Assembly (NCBI RefSeq): GCF_004792515.1
Contig: NZ_CP038865.1
Location: forward strand, 580,001-644,000
Reading direction: 5' to 3'
Source: Vagococcus xieshaowenii
GTDB taxonomy: Bacteria > Bacillota > Bacilli > Lactobacillales > Vagococcaceae
Length of the DNA: 64,000 nucleotides
Shown: in pieces, positions 37,138-45,383 of the stretch
Numbering within the stretch: the stretch's first letter is position 1
Layout of the letters: every line of letters starts with the position of its first letter
Position numbers and translations under genes: made by a program
Notes under the pieces: model-generated
Told to the model about the DNA's origin: nothing
What the model saw: only the letters and a program-made list of their open reading frames with translations
Database searches by the model: none

Positions 37138-37250
37138 TGTTTCAATCATTGATTAATAGGCGTTTTGATGTTTTTTTGACGAATGGTATAGTTCGGTTTT
37201 TAGCTATATTTTTCAATGAAAAAGATGTTAGAAGGGAAATACATACAATA

Positions 37251-38582
37251 ATGGATAAGAAAATTGCAGAAATTAAACAGTTAGCAAAAGAAGAAGACGT
37301 TCATTTTTTACGTCTAATGTTTACAGACATTCTAGGTGTGATTAAAAATGTCGAGGTACCGATTAGTCAGCTAGATAAGGTATTAGACAATAAGATGATG
37401 TTCGATGGTTCTTCAATTGAAGGATTTGTTCGTATTGAAGAAAGCGATATGTATTTATACCCTGATTTAGATACATGGCTAGTATTCCCTTGGGAGACAA
37501 GTCATGGTAAAGTAGCGCGCTTAATTTGTGACGTCTACACACCAGATGGAGAGCCATTTGCTGGAGATCCTCGTGGCAACTTAAAACGCAACCTTAATAA
37601 AATGAAGGAATTAGGATTTACTGATTTCAATTTAGGAGCAGAACCAGAATTCTTCCTATTTAAACTTGACGCAGATAACAAACCAACGCTTAATTTAAAT
37701 GATGATGGTGGTTATTTTGATTTATCACCAACAGACTTAGGTGAAAACTGCCGTCGTGAAATCGTATTAGAATTAGAAAAATTAGGCTTTGAAATTGAAG
37801 CATCTCATCATGAATGCGCATCTGGGCAACATGAAATTGATTTCAAATACGAAAATGTTTTAAAAGCCTGTGATGAAATTCAAACATTTAAACTAGTGGT
37901 AAAAACAATTGCTCGTAAACACGGCTTACACGCAACCTTTATGCCAAAACCAATTCATGGTATCGCAGGTTCAGGTATGCATTGTAATATGTCATTATTT
38001 AAAGATGGCGACAATGTTTTCTATGATCCAAAAGACGAACGTGAATTAAGCCAAACAGCTTATCAATTTTTAGCAGGTTTAATTGAGCACGCACGTGGTT
38101 ATACAGCTGTATGTAATCCATTAGTAAACTCATATAAACGCTTAGTACCTGGATATGAAGCACCTGTATATGTAGCATGGAGTGGTCGTAATCGTTCACC
38201 ACTAATTCGTATTCCTGCTTCTCGTGGCTTATCGACACGTTTGGAATTACGTTCAGTTGACCCATCAGCTAATCCATACTTAGCAATGGCTGCTTTACTA
38301 GAAGCTGGATTGGATGGTATTCGTCGAGAATTAACGCCTCCTGCTGAAGTGAACCAAAATATTTATGAAATGACACAAGCAGAACGCGACGCAGCAAGTA
38401 TTAAAGATTTGCCATCAACGTTGCACAACGCGGTGAAAGATTTCAAAAAAGATGACACCATGAAAGCCGCATTAGGGACTCATATTTTTGAAAGCTTTAT
38501 TGCATCAAAAGAGCATGAATGGGCAGATTATAGAGAACGTGTCACACAATGGGAAATTGATACCTATTTAACTTTATATTAA
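37251..38582 (+). CDS. glnA: Type I glutamine synthetase
   Basis: GlnA joins ammonia to glutamate using ATP. The 443-residue protein fits the GSI-alpha dodecameric class: [18 protein letters not shown], the catalytic [17 protein letters not shown] and the RIPASRG loops are present. The Tyr-adenylylation segment of GSI-beta is absent, as expected in Firmicutes. The start is the ATG at 37251 by family length; the frame stays open 38 codons upstream, but that part lies downstream of the promoter and has no similarity. The ribosome site GAAGGG is about 13 bases away, unusually far. No glnR gene precedes it. Confidence 0.96.
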   Translation: MDKKIAEIKQLAKEEDVHFLRLMFTDILGVIKNVEVPISQLDKVLDNKMMFDGSSIEGFVRIEESDMYLYPDLDTWLVFPWETSHGKVARLICDVYTPDGEPFAGDPRGNLKRNLNKMKELGFTDFNLGAEPEFFLFKLDADNKPTLNLNDDGGYFDLSPTDLGENCRREIVLELEKLGFEIEASHHECASGQHEIDFKYENVLKACDEIQTFKLVVKTIARKHGLHATFMPKPIHGIAGSGMHCNMSLFKDGDNVFYDPKDERELSQTAYQFLAGLIEHARGYTAVCNPLVNSYKRLVPGYEAPVYVAWSGRNRSPLIRIPASRGLSTRLELRSVDPSANPYLAMAALLEAGLDGIRRELTPPAEVNQNIYEMTQAERDAASIKDLPSTLHNAVKDFKKDDTMKAALGTHIFESFIASKEHEWADYRERVTQWEIDTYLTLY

Positions 38583-38605
38583 AGCCAATGATTTAACTAA
38601 GTATT

Positions 38606-38641
38606 AAAAGGTTGTCGCATGATTAGTGCGACAACCTTTTT
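38606..38641 (+). terminator. glnA terminator
   Basis: A 14-bp perfect stem (38606-38619 with 38627-38640), 7-base loop and Ts. Confidence 0.93.
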
Positions 38642-38735
38642 GTATATTTTCTTTTTATTTGATGAGCTGTTAGTTTGTGATTCGAAGGTTTTATAAAAAA
38701 ATGGAGGTTGTATTTAGAGATAATAAGTTGTATCA

Positions 38736-38755
38736 ATTGATAATGAGAATCGTAG
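38736..38755. promoter_or_regulatory. Upstream Fur-family-like box
   Basis: TGATAATGAGAATCG at 38738-38752 resembles GATAAT-type Fur hexamers and shares TGAGAATC with the downstream box. The right half is degenerate. Confidence 0.4.
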
Positions 38756-38778
38756 TCGTTTCTGTTAACATTCATCTC

Positions 38779-38807
38779 TAGCAAAAAATTATATACGGGG
38801 GTATAAT
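38779..38807 (+). promoter_or_regulatory. P1B ATPase promoter
   Basis: TAGCAA (weak -35), 17-base spacer, TATAAT (38802-38807). Confidence 0.6.
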
Positions 38808-38810
38808 AAA

Positions 38811-38832
38811 TACATGAATAAGTATTCATGTA
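38811..38832. repeat. Perfect 10-bp inverted repeat at the transcription start
   Basis: TACATGAATA (38811-38820) and TATTCATGTA (38823-38832) are exact complements around two bases. They begin about 4 bases after the -10, so this is either an operator or a hairpin at the RNA 5' end. Confidence 0.75.
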
Positions 38833-38850
38833 TTGAGAATCATTCTTAAT
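38832..38850. promoter_or_regulatory. Fur/PerR-family box
   Basis: ATTGAGAATCATTCTTAAT is a 9-1-9 inverted repeat with one mismatch and fits the 7-1-7 Fur core TGAnAAT-n-ATTnTCA except the final pair. It lies in the untranslated leader of the metal ATPase, a repressing position. Confidence 0.75.
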
Positions 38851-38878
38851 TAGTGGATATAAAAATGGAGGGATTATT

Positions 38879-40804
38879 ATGGGAGTAACACATACTTCAT
38901 GTCAAGGAAGTCATGAGACTAATGAGCATCATGGCAAAGTTCCTGTTATTTTATTTTTTGTGGGATTGATTGTTTTTATCATTGCATTATTTTTTGAAAG
39001 TAAAAGTGTGACTCAAAATAGTTTAATGACATGTTCCATGATTTTGGCAGGTTATCATGTGATTGAAGAGGGAGTCATTGACACGATCAATCATACTAAA
39101 GAAAAAGGGAAGTTTACCCCAAATGTTCATGTATTGATGACACTAGCTGCATTAGGAGCAATGGTAATTGGGGATTTTTCAGAAGGTTCATTGTTAATTT
39201 TGATATTTGCAGGCTCACATTTTTTAGAAGATTACGCAGAAGGAAAAAGTAAAAAAGAAATCACTAACTTGATGAAGTTAAATCCAACGGAAGCTCGCTT
39301 ATTAGATGAAGAAGGTAACAGTCAAGTGGTGCCAATTTCACAGGTGAAAGTGGGCGATAAATTACAAGTATTAAACGGAGATCAAATAGCAACAGATGGT
39401 ATTATTTTATCAGGTTTGAGTTCTATTGATGAAGCAGCTATTACCGGTGAAAGCATTCCTAGAGAAAAGACGGTGGGTGATGAAGTATTTGGTAGTACGA
39501 TTAATGGAACAGGTACATTTGTTATGGAAGTAACAAAAGCTAGTGAAGACACGTTATTTTCTCAGATTATTAAGATGGTAAATCAAGCACAAGATAATCA
39601 ATCACGCACGGCGACAAAAATTCAACGTTTGGAACCAATTTACGTTAAATTAGTTTTGGTCCTTGTTCCTTTATTTATTTTATTAGGCGGAACAATTATT
39701 GGTTGGACTTGGTACGAAAGTTTTTATCGTGGGATGGTATTCTTAACAGTTGCTTCTCCATGTGCACTAGCAGCCAGTGCCGTTCCAGCTAGTTTGTCAG
39801 CTATTTCAAACTTAGCTAAAAGAGGTGTGTTATTTAAAGGTGGCGCTTATTTATCTAAGCTAGCAGAAGTTAAAGCTATTGCATTTGATAAAACAGGCAC
39901 CTTAACCGCGGGTAAACCCGTTGTTACGGATACTTATTTTGTTAAAGGAATTGAGGAAGAAACATTAATTAACGTGATAGTATCAATGGAAAAACAAGCC
40001 AATCATCCGTTAGCTGAAGCCATTGTATCGCATTATCCTGACGCTAATTCTTTAGCAATAGAAATTGACAATCAAATTGGTAAAGGTTTAGTGGCTCGTC
40101 TTGAGGAAACACATTATCAAATTGGTAAACCTAGTTTGTTTGATAATATTTCTAAAGAAATTTGTGAGTATCAAGAAAAATTTGCTAAAGAGGGAAAAAC
40201 CGTTGTTCTTGTCGCGGTGAATGAACAAGTAGTAGGAATCATTGCGATGTTAGACGTCCCAAATGATTCAGCACAACCTGTTATGAAGTCGTTGAAGTCT
40301 CAAGGGATTCATACGGTAATGATTACTGGAGACTCTGAGATCACTGGTCAAGCAGTTGGGGGAATGATAGGCGTAAATGAAGTTTTTGGTAATGTATTGC
40401 CAGAAAATAAATCAAAAATTGTGGAACAATTACAACAACAATATGGTGTTGTTGCCATGCTTGGTGACGGGGTGAATGATGCGCCAGCTTTAGTTGCAGC
40501 AGATGTAGGGGTTGCAATGGGAGAAGGAACAGATATTGCAATGGACGTAGCGGATGCCGTATTAATGAAAAATGATTTGAATAAGTTTAACTATGCCTTT
40601 CAAGTAGCAAAAAAACTTGATAAAATCACGATGCAAAATATCATTTTCTCAATGTCCGTTATTGTTTTATTAGTGATATTGAACTTTATTGGTAAAATGA
40701 ATTTGCCATTTGGGGTTGTTTTCCACGAAGGAAGCACCATTTTAGTTATTTTAAATGGTTTAAGAATGTTGATTCCATTAAAAAACGAAAAAGAGCGCTC
40801 TTAA
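38879..40804 (+). CDS. P1B-type heavy-metal ATPase, probable Fe(II) exporter (FrvA/PfeT/PmtA type)
   Basis: This 641-residue P-type ATPase has actuator TGES (189-192), transport motif SPC (293-295), phosphorylated Asp337 in DKTGTLT, the HP dipeptide (NHPLAE) and MLGDGVNDAPAL. There is no CxxC metal-binding domain; instead a short Cys/His-bearing N-terminus (HTSCQGSHETNEHH). SPC with VPASLSAIS and a Fur-type operator point to the PfeT (B. subtilis), FrvA (Listeria) and PmtA (Streptococcus) group that expels ferrous iron, rather than copper or cadmium pumps. Metal specificity is inference. The ribosome site is GGAGGG. Confidence 0.88.
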   Translation: MGVTHTSCQGSHETNEHHGKVPVILFFVGLIVFIIALFFESKSVTQNSLMTCSMILAGYHVIEEGVIDTINHTKEKGKFTPNVHVLMTLAALGAMVIGDFSEGSLLILIFAGSHFLEDYAEGKSKKEITNLMKLNPTEARLLDEEGNSQVVPISQVKVGDKLQVLNGDQIATDGIILSGLSSIDEAAITGESIPREKTVGDEVFGSTINGTGTFVMEVTKASEDTLFSQIIKMVNQAQDNQSRTATKIQRLEPIYVKLVLVLVPLFILLGGTIIGWTWYESFYRGMVFLTVASPCALAASAVPASLSAISNLAKRGVLFKGGAYLSKLAEVKAIAFDKTGTLTAGKPVVTDTYFVKGIEEETLINVIVSMEKQANHPLAEAIVSHYPDANSLAIEIDNQIGKGLVARLEETHYQIGKPSLFDNISKEICEYQEKFAKEGKTVVLVAVNEQVVGIIAMLDVPNDSAQPVMKSLKSQGIHTVMITGDSEITGQAVGGMIGVNEVFGNVLPENKSKIVEQLQQQYGVVAMLGDGVNDAPALVAADVGVAMGEGTDIAMDVADAVLMKNDLNKFNYAFQVAKKLDKITMQNIIFSMSVIVLLVILNFIGKMNLPFGVVFHEGSTILVILNGLRMLIPLKNEKERS

Positions 40805-40819
40805 TTGAGTGCTCTTTTT
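40788..40819. terminator. Shared terminator with both stop codons in its loop
   Basis: Arms AAAAAGAGC-G-CTC (40788-40800) and GAG-T-GCTCTTTTT (40807-40819) surround TTAATT. The ATPase stop (40802-40804) and the convergent hydrolase stop (40801-40803) both use that loop. Confidence 0.9.
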
Positions 40820-41574
40820 GTATGCTTTTCGATAAATTGAGCGATAACTTCCATCAGATCAGGCGTAACTAAGTGCCCTTCGTTATCTCCAGTTACAAAG
40901 ACAACCTCTTTGGCATAGTCATTACCTTTTATTTCATGATAAAAGTTTTTCGCCTCGCTATAAGGTATCTTTGAATCTTCTGTACCGTGCCAAATGAATA
41001 AGGGACGTGAATTAATCGTTTCAGGTGATAAGCCAAGGTCATAATTAGGGATCCAATTAAGCAGTCGGATTAAATCAGGAGCCACATCAATACTGCGCTC
41101 TGCTTTTATTCGCGTTTGCATATGATTGAAGTAGCTAACTGGTGTCGGAGTTCCCATAATGCTTACGCCAATAGCAATTTCAGGATGTTGGCGCATTAAA
41201 GCGGCAGTTGTGATACCTCCCATAGAGTACCCACCCACGATAATGGGGTAGTCACCTAGCCAATCATGATGCTTGAAATAATCAATCATAAGGTTGAATT
41301 CCATAATATTATATTGAATGCTTGTCCAAAAGGTAAAAGATGGAATGGAAGAACGTGCCCATTTTTTTCGTTCGCCATGAAACATCGCATCGGGTAAAAT
41401 AACTCGGAAGCCTTTTTTGGCAATTTTACGCGCTTGTGTTAGTAATAATTCTTTACTTGTTTGCCAACCGTGATAAAAAATGACTAAAGGTAATTGTTTA
41501 GAGGAATAATCACTAGGCACCACTTCTAATGTAGGGATTTCTTTGATCATTCGTTTACGAATCGTTAATTTCAT
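40801..41574 (-). CDS. Alpha/beta hydrolase (dienelactone hydrolase/esterase-like)
   Basis: This 257-residue cytosolic alpha/beta hydrolase has oxyanion segment FYHGWQTS, nucleophile elbow GGYSMGG (Ser117), acid residue in WHGTEDSKIP and histidine in DNEGHLVTPD. The family includes acyl and peptide esterases; the substrate is unknown. It overlaps the convergent ATPase gene by four bases. Confidence 0.85.
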   Translation of the reverse strand: MKLTIRKRMIKEIPTLEVVPSDYSSKQLPLVIFYHGWQTSKELLLTQARKIAKKGFRVILPDAMFHGERKKWARSSIPSFTFWTSIQYNIMEFNLMIDYFKHHDWLGDYPIIVGGYSMGGITTAALMRQHPEIAIGVSIMGTPTPVSYFNHMQTRIKAERSIDVAPDLIRLLNWIPNYDLGLSPETINSRPLFIWHGTEDSKIPYSEAKNFYHEIKGNDYAKEVVFVTGDNEGHLVTPDLMEVIAQFIEKHTKRALN

Positions 41575-41674
41575 AATAAAAACTCTTTTCTTGGTATTTG
41601 TCTTATAGTATAAGGAGTTTATCGTCTATTTGGCAAAGAATGTCTCTTGAATATTTTCGTTCAAGTCATTTTTG

Positions 41675-41683
41675 TGCTATAAT
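41675..41683 (+). promoter_or_regulatory. cshB extended -10 promoter
   Basis: TGCTATAAT, 39 bases before the start codon; the -35 region is weak. Confidence 0.65.
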
Positions 41684-41721
41684 GCTACGGGAACAAATGA
41701 AAGGAAATAGAGGTGAAAAGT

Positions 41722-43080
41722 ATGGGAACATTTAATCAAATGAATTTAGCAGACTTTTTAATAAAAGGAATAGAAGCAAAAGGTTTTAAAGAACCAACGG
41801 AAGTACAAGCTCGTTTAATCCCGGTCATTTTGAAGGGACGTAGTGTTGTAGGACAATCACAAACTGGTTCTGGTAAAACTCATACCTTCTTATTACCTTT
41901 AATGAGTAAGCTAGATGCAACAAAAGATGAGGTACAATTAGTTATTACAACGCCTAGTCGTGAGTTGGCTAACCAAATTTATAATGCGACATTAGAGATG
42001 GCAGAATTTAGCGAAGAAGAGATTCGCGTATCAATTTTCGTTGGTGGAACAGATAAGCAACGACAATTAGATAAATTAGGGAACAAACAACCACACATTG
42101 TTATCGGAACACCGGGTCGAATTCTTGATATGATCAATGAACAAGCCTTAAAAATTCATACAGCAACAGCCTTTGTTGTCGATGAAGCCGATATGACATT
42201 AGACATGGGATTCTTAAATGAAGTCGATCAAATTGCTGGACGTTTACCAGAGAACTTACAAATGTTGGTTTTCTCAGCAACCATTCCAGAAAACTTAAAA
42301 CCATTCTTAAAGAAATATATGGCCAACCCATTAATCGAAGTCGTAGAATCAAAAACAGTTATTTCAGATACCATTGACAACTGGTTGATTTCAACGAAAG
42401 GGAAAGACTCAAATAAATTAATTTATGATTTATTACATGTGGGTCAACCTTACTTAGCGATTGTTTTTGCTAATACTAAATCACGTGTTGATGACATTAC
42501 CGAATACTTGAAACAATGTGGTTTAAAAGTGGCTAAAATTCATGGCGATTTACCACCACGCGAACGTAAACGTGTGATGAAACAAGTTCAAAACTTAGAT
42601 TTCCAATACGTTGTGGCAACGGATTTAGCTGCACGTGGGATTGATATCGAGGGTGTTTCTCATGTAATTAATGCAGAAGTACCAAACGAATTAGAATTCT
42701 TTATTCACCGTGTTGGACGTACTGGACGTAATGGATTAGATGGTACAGCGATTACATTGTACGAACCAGGTGATGAACAAGCAATTATCCAATTAGAAAA
42801 AATGGGTATCTCATTCAATCCAAAAGAGTTCCGTAAAGGCGAGCTAGTCGACACTTATGATCGTAACCGTCGTGAAAAACGTGAAAAACAAACGGCCGTT
42901 GAAATTGATCCAAAAATTAAAGGCATGGTTAAAAAGAAAAAGAAAAAAGTAAAACCAGGCTATAAGAAAAAAATTAAATGGGCAATTACAGAAGAAGAGC
43001 GTAAAAAACGTAAAATTACCAATCGTACGAAAGCACGTGCTGACCGTAAAGAACGAAAAGAACAATTTAGCAAAAAATAA
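41722..43080 (+). CDS. cshB: DEAD-box RNA helicase (CshB-like)
   Basis: This 452-residue SF2 helicase remodels RNA, probably in ribosome assembly and cold growth. Motifs in order: Q-motif (FKEPTEVQARLIP), I SQTGSGKT, Ia TPSRELA, II VDEADMTLDMG, III SAT, V ATDLAARGID and VI HRVGRTGR. The C-terminal tail (about 390-452) is extremely Lys/Arg-rich, as in CshB. The start is the ATG at 41722 after AGAGGTG; the GTG at 41713 is inside that site. Confidence 0.92.
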   Translation: MGTFNQMNLADFLIKGIEAKGFKEPTEVQARLIPVILKGRSVVGQSQTGSGKTHTFLLPLMSKLDATKDEVQLVITTPSRELANQIYNATLEMAEFSEEEIRVSIFVGGTDKQRQLDKLGNKQPHIVIGTPGRILDMINEQALKIHTATAFVVDEADMTLDMGFLNEVDQIAGRLPENLQMLVFSATIPENLKPFLKKYMANPLIEVVESKTVISDTIDNWLISTKGKDSNKLIYDLLHVGQPYLAIVFANTKSRVDDITEYLKQCGLKVAKIHGDLPPRERKRVMKQVQNLDFQYVVATDLAARGIDIEGVSHVINAEVPNELEFFIHRVGRTGRNGLDGTAITLYEPGDEQAIIQLEKMGISFNPKEFRKGELVDTYDRNRREKREKQTAVEIDPKIKGMVKKKKKKVKPGYKKKIKWAITEEERKKRKITNRTKARADRKERKEQFSKK

Positions 43081-43093
43081 ACATGTTTTACCG

Positions 43094-43121
43094 GGCATCC
43101 TCAAAAGAGGATGCCTTTTTT
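43094..43121 (+). terminator. cshB terminator
   Basis: Perfect 9-bp stem GGCATCCTC/GAGGATGCC, loop AAAA, six Ts. Confidence 0.95.
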
Positions 43122-43137
43122 ACTAGTTTCTTCATAT

Positions 43138-43153
43138 AATGACCTATACCAAT
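43138..43153. promoter_or_regulatory. dre-like (NagR) site 1 upstream of the glmS promoter
   Basis: The minus strand reads ATTGGTATAGGTCATT; the first 10 bases fit the NagR/DasR palindrome ATTGGTATAGACCAAT. It lies 12 bases before the -35. Confidence 0.5.
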
Positions 43154-43165
43154 TTAAAGAAAAGT

Positions 43166-43194
43166 TTGACAAAGGTCTGTCGTTTTATTATGAT
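43166..43194 (+). promoter_or_regulatory. glmS promoter
   Basis: TTGACA (43166-43171), 17-base spacer, TATGAT (43189-43194). Confidence 0.88.
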
Positions 43195-43224
43195 TTATAT
43201 GTTTCTAAAAAAGATTTAAGGAGG

Positions 43225-43240
43225 ATAGGTGTATACCAAT
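43225..43240. promoter_or_regulatory. dre-like (NagR) site 2 in the glmS leader
   Basis: ATAGGTGTATACCAAT matches the palindrome at 14 of 16 positions on the minus strand. It shares TATACCAATT with site 1 and lies about 25 bases after the expected transcription start. Confidence 0.6.
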
Positions 43241-43333
43241 TGGATAGCGCCAGTTCTATTTTACAAAAATAGAAGACGAGGAGAGATCTTATCGAATAAT
43301 TCGGCGGGTAGTTCTCGGGGAGTGGGCTCCTAA
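43229..43333 (+). CDS. Possible 34-codon leader reading frame across the glmS ribozyme
   Basis: GTG at 43229 lies 4 bases after a perfect Shine-Dalgarno AAGGAGG (43218-43224), and the frame stays open for 34 codons to TAA at 43331-43333. It runs through the ribozyme cleavage site and core helices. The predicted peptide begins MYTNWIAPVLFYKNRRR and resembles nothing I know. The frame may be accidental, because the sequence is constrained as RNA. What argues for translation is the strong ribosome site with no other frame behind it. Confidence 0.35.
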   Translation: MYTNWIAPVLFYKNRRRGEILSNNSAGSSRGVGS

Positions 43334-43380
43334 GATTTCTAACAAAACTTACTGAAAAGAAAGCACAAAAGAGAAATCAA
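43246..43380 (+). ncRNA. glmS ribozyme (glucosamine-6-phosphate-activated)
   Basis: Conserved elements appear in order: the cleavage site A-GCGCCAG (cut expected between 43246 and 43247); a perfect TTCTATTTT/AAAATAGAA stem; GACGAGGAGAGA; TATCGAA; TTCGGCGGGTAGTTCTC; GGAG-TGGG-CTCC; and closing arms GATTTCT (43334-43340) and AGAAATC (43372-43378). When glucosamine-6-phosphate is abundant, the RNA cuts itself and the glmS message is degraded. The P4-type hairpin region is short but recognisable. Confidence 0.93.
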
Positions 43381-43429
43381 CCACTAGAAACACATTTTAA
43401 AATTTATAGATGAAAGTTGGAAAAGAAAA

Positions 43430-45250
43430 ATGTGTGGAATCGTAGGATTAATTGGATTAGAAAATGTTACTGAAGGATTAGTGAATGGCTTAAGTCACTT
43501 AGAATATCGTGGGTATGACTCAGCAGGCGTGTATGTTGATACACCAGGTGCTATGAGTTTCACTGTTAAAACAAAAGGTCGTATTAATGACCTGCGAGAA
43601 GAAATTGAAAAAACAGGTGACGTGACAGGTTTCCGTGGAATTGGTCATACACGTTGGGCAACACATGGTAAACCAAAAACAGAAAATGCGCACCCTCATA
43701 CATCATACAATGGTCGTTTTGTGTTAGTACATAACGGGGTTATCGAAAACTTCAAAGAAATCAAAGATAATTATATCAATGATGAATGGTTACAAGGTGA
43801 AACTGATACAGAAATGATCGTTCACTTAGTGGCTAAAATCGCTGAAGAAGAAAACTTATCAGCAAAAGACGCCTTTAAGAAAGCTTTAACGATTGTTGAA
43901 GGTTCATATGCGTTTGCTTTAGCTGATAAAGAAGAACCTGAAGTATTATATGTGGCAAAAAATAAAAGTCCGTTGTTAGTCGCTAGTGGTGAAGACTTTA
44001 ACGGAGTATGTTCAGATGCGCTAGCTTTAATCGAATTAACGAATCAATTTGTTGAGATTAACGATAAAGAAATGGTGACAGTCACTAAAGAAGGTATCAT
44101 GATTGAAGATTTAGCTGGCCAAGTACAAGAACGAAAGGCAATTGAATTTTCAATTACTGCTAACGATTTAGCTTTAGGAACATATGAACATTACATGCTA
44201 AAAGAAATCGAAGAACAACCAGCTGTTATGCGTAATATTCTAGCTCACTACGTTAACGAAGATGATGAAGTTGTCGTGGACGATGAAATTGTTGAAGCGT
44301 TCTCTAAAGCAGACCGTGTTTATATTATTGCTTGTGGTACTAGTTGGAATGCTGGTTTAGTAGGTAAGACTATTATCGAAACATTAGCGGGTATTCCAAC
44401 TGAAGTTCATTTAGCGAGTGAGTTTGGCTATAACACACCTTTACTATCAGAAAAACCATTCTTCATCTATCTAAGTCAAAGTGGTGAAACAGCTGATAGT
44501 CGCCAAGTACTTGTAAAAACAAATAAATTAGGTTATCCAGCTTTGACTGTAACGAATGTTGCGGGTTCAACGTTATCACGTGAAGCAAACTATACAATGT
44601 TATTACATGCTGGTCCTGAAATTGCGGTCGCTTCAACCAAAGCATACACAGCCCAAATTGCTGTCTTATCAATTTTAGCAAGTGTAACGGGTAAAAATAA
44701 AGGGATCGAAGTAGCACAGAATTTCGATGTGAAACAAGAATTAAGTTTAGTCGCAAACAACATGGATAGTCTATTAACGGATGAAAATAAATTCCCATCG
44801 TTAGTTCATAATTTATTAGCTGAAACAAGAAATGCTTTTTATATTGGTAGAGGAACAGATTATTCTGTTTCATTAGAAGCATCGCTTAAATTAAAAGAAA
44901 TTTCATACATTCAATGTGAAGGTTTTGCTTCAGGTGAATTAAAGCATGGAACGATTGCTTTAATCGAGGAAGGTACACCAGTCATTGCGTTGATTACTGC
45001 AGACCATACAAATTTACAAACGAGAAGTAATATTCAAGAAGTAAAAAGTCGTGGAGCGAAAACATGTATTATTTCTATGGAAGATGTCGCACAGGAAGGT
45101 GACGATGTCGTCTTACCACATGTTCATCCGCTTTATACAGCATTGGTAAGTGTCTTGCCAACACAATTGATTGCATACTACGCAACCTTAGAACGTGGTC
45201 TTGACGTTGATAAACCACGTAACTTAGCGAAGAGTGTAACAGTAGAATAA
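43430..45250 (+). CDS. glmS: Glutamine--fructose-6-phosphate aminotransferase (isomerizing)
   Basis: GlmS makes glucosamine-6-phosphate, the first committed amino sugar for peptidoglycan and teichoic acids. The 606-residue enzyme has N-terminal nucleophile Cys2 (MCGIVGLIG), the glutaminase loops GHTRWATHG and HNGVIEN, and two SIS domains (ACGTSWNAG, LSQSGETADS). The ribosome site is weak and A-rich (GTTGGAAAAG), in keeping with control at the message level. nagB, encoding the opposing enzyme, is the next gene. Confidence 0.98.
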   Translation: MCGIVGLIGLENVTEGLVNGLSHLEYRGYDSAGVYVDTPGAMSFTVKTKGRINDLREEIEKTGDVTGFRGIGHTRWATHGKPKTENAHPHTSYNGRFVLVHNGVIENFKEIKDNYINDEWLQGETDTEMIVHLVAKIAEEENLSAKDAFKKALTIVEGSYAFALADKEEPEVLYVAKNKSPLLVASGEDFNGVCSDALALIELTNQFVEINDKEMVTVTKEGIMIEDLAGQVQERKAIEFSITANDLALGTYEHYMLKEIEEQPAVMRNILAHYVNEDDEVVVDDEIVEAFSKADRVYIIACGTSWNAGLVGKTIIETLAGIPTEVHLASEFGYNTPLLSEKPFFIYLSQSGETADSRQVLVKTNKLGYPALTVTNVAGSTLSREANYTMLLHAGPEIAVASTKAYTAQIAVLSILASVTGKNKGIEVAQNFDVKQELSLVANNMDSLLTDENKFPSLVHNLLAETRNAFYIGRGTDYSVSLEASLKLKEISYIQCEGFASGELKHGTIALIEEGTPVIALITADHTNLQTRSNIQEVKSRGAKTCIISMEDVAQEGDDVVLPHVHPLYTALVSVLPTQLIAYYATLERGLDVDKPRNLAKSVTVE

Positions 45251-45255
45251 AGACA

Positions 45256-45289
45256 AAAAAGTGTTGTAGCATATGCTGCAACACTTTTT
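45256..45289 (+). terminator. glmS terminator
   Basis: An 11-bp stem AAAAAGTGTTG/CAACACTTTTT extended by AGCA/TGCT past one mismatch. Confidence 0.92.
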
Positions 45290-45315
45290 AATTAAAATTT
45301 TTATAGGATAAAATA

Positions 45316-45344
45316 TTGCAATTGGTCTATAAATGGTATATGAT
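45316..45344 (+). promoter_or_regulatory. nagB promoter
   Basis: TTGCAA (45316-45321), 17-base spacer, TATGAT (45339-45344). Confidence 0.8.
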
Positions 45345-45358
45345 TGGGCTATACCAAA
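45321..45358. promoter_or_regulatory. Two dre-like (NagR) sites at nagB
   Basis: ATTGGTCTAT at 45321-45330 is a full half-site inside the promoter spacer. ATTGGGCTATACCAAA (45343-45358) is a palindrome over the -10 end and expected start. Both positions would repress nagB. Confidence 0.65.
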
Positions 45359-45383
45359 AAAAGATGTTATGGAGGTCTCACCT

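Larger units (their letters stand above)
43081..43429 (+). other. Control region of glmS
   Basis: This 349-base stretch between cshB and glmS holds, in order, the cshB terminator, a dre-like site, the glmS promoter, a second dre-like site overlapping a Shine-Dalgarno-led short reading frame, and the glmS ribozyme. About 50 unstructured A-rich bases precede the glmS start. Confidence 0.85.

Noticed and set aside
37137-37250. 38-codon N-terminal extension of glutamine synthetase
   Set aside because: It begins at a TTG within the promoter -10 and has no ribosome site; GlnA proteins start at the position encoded at 37251.
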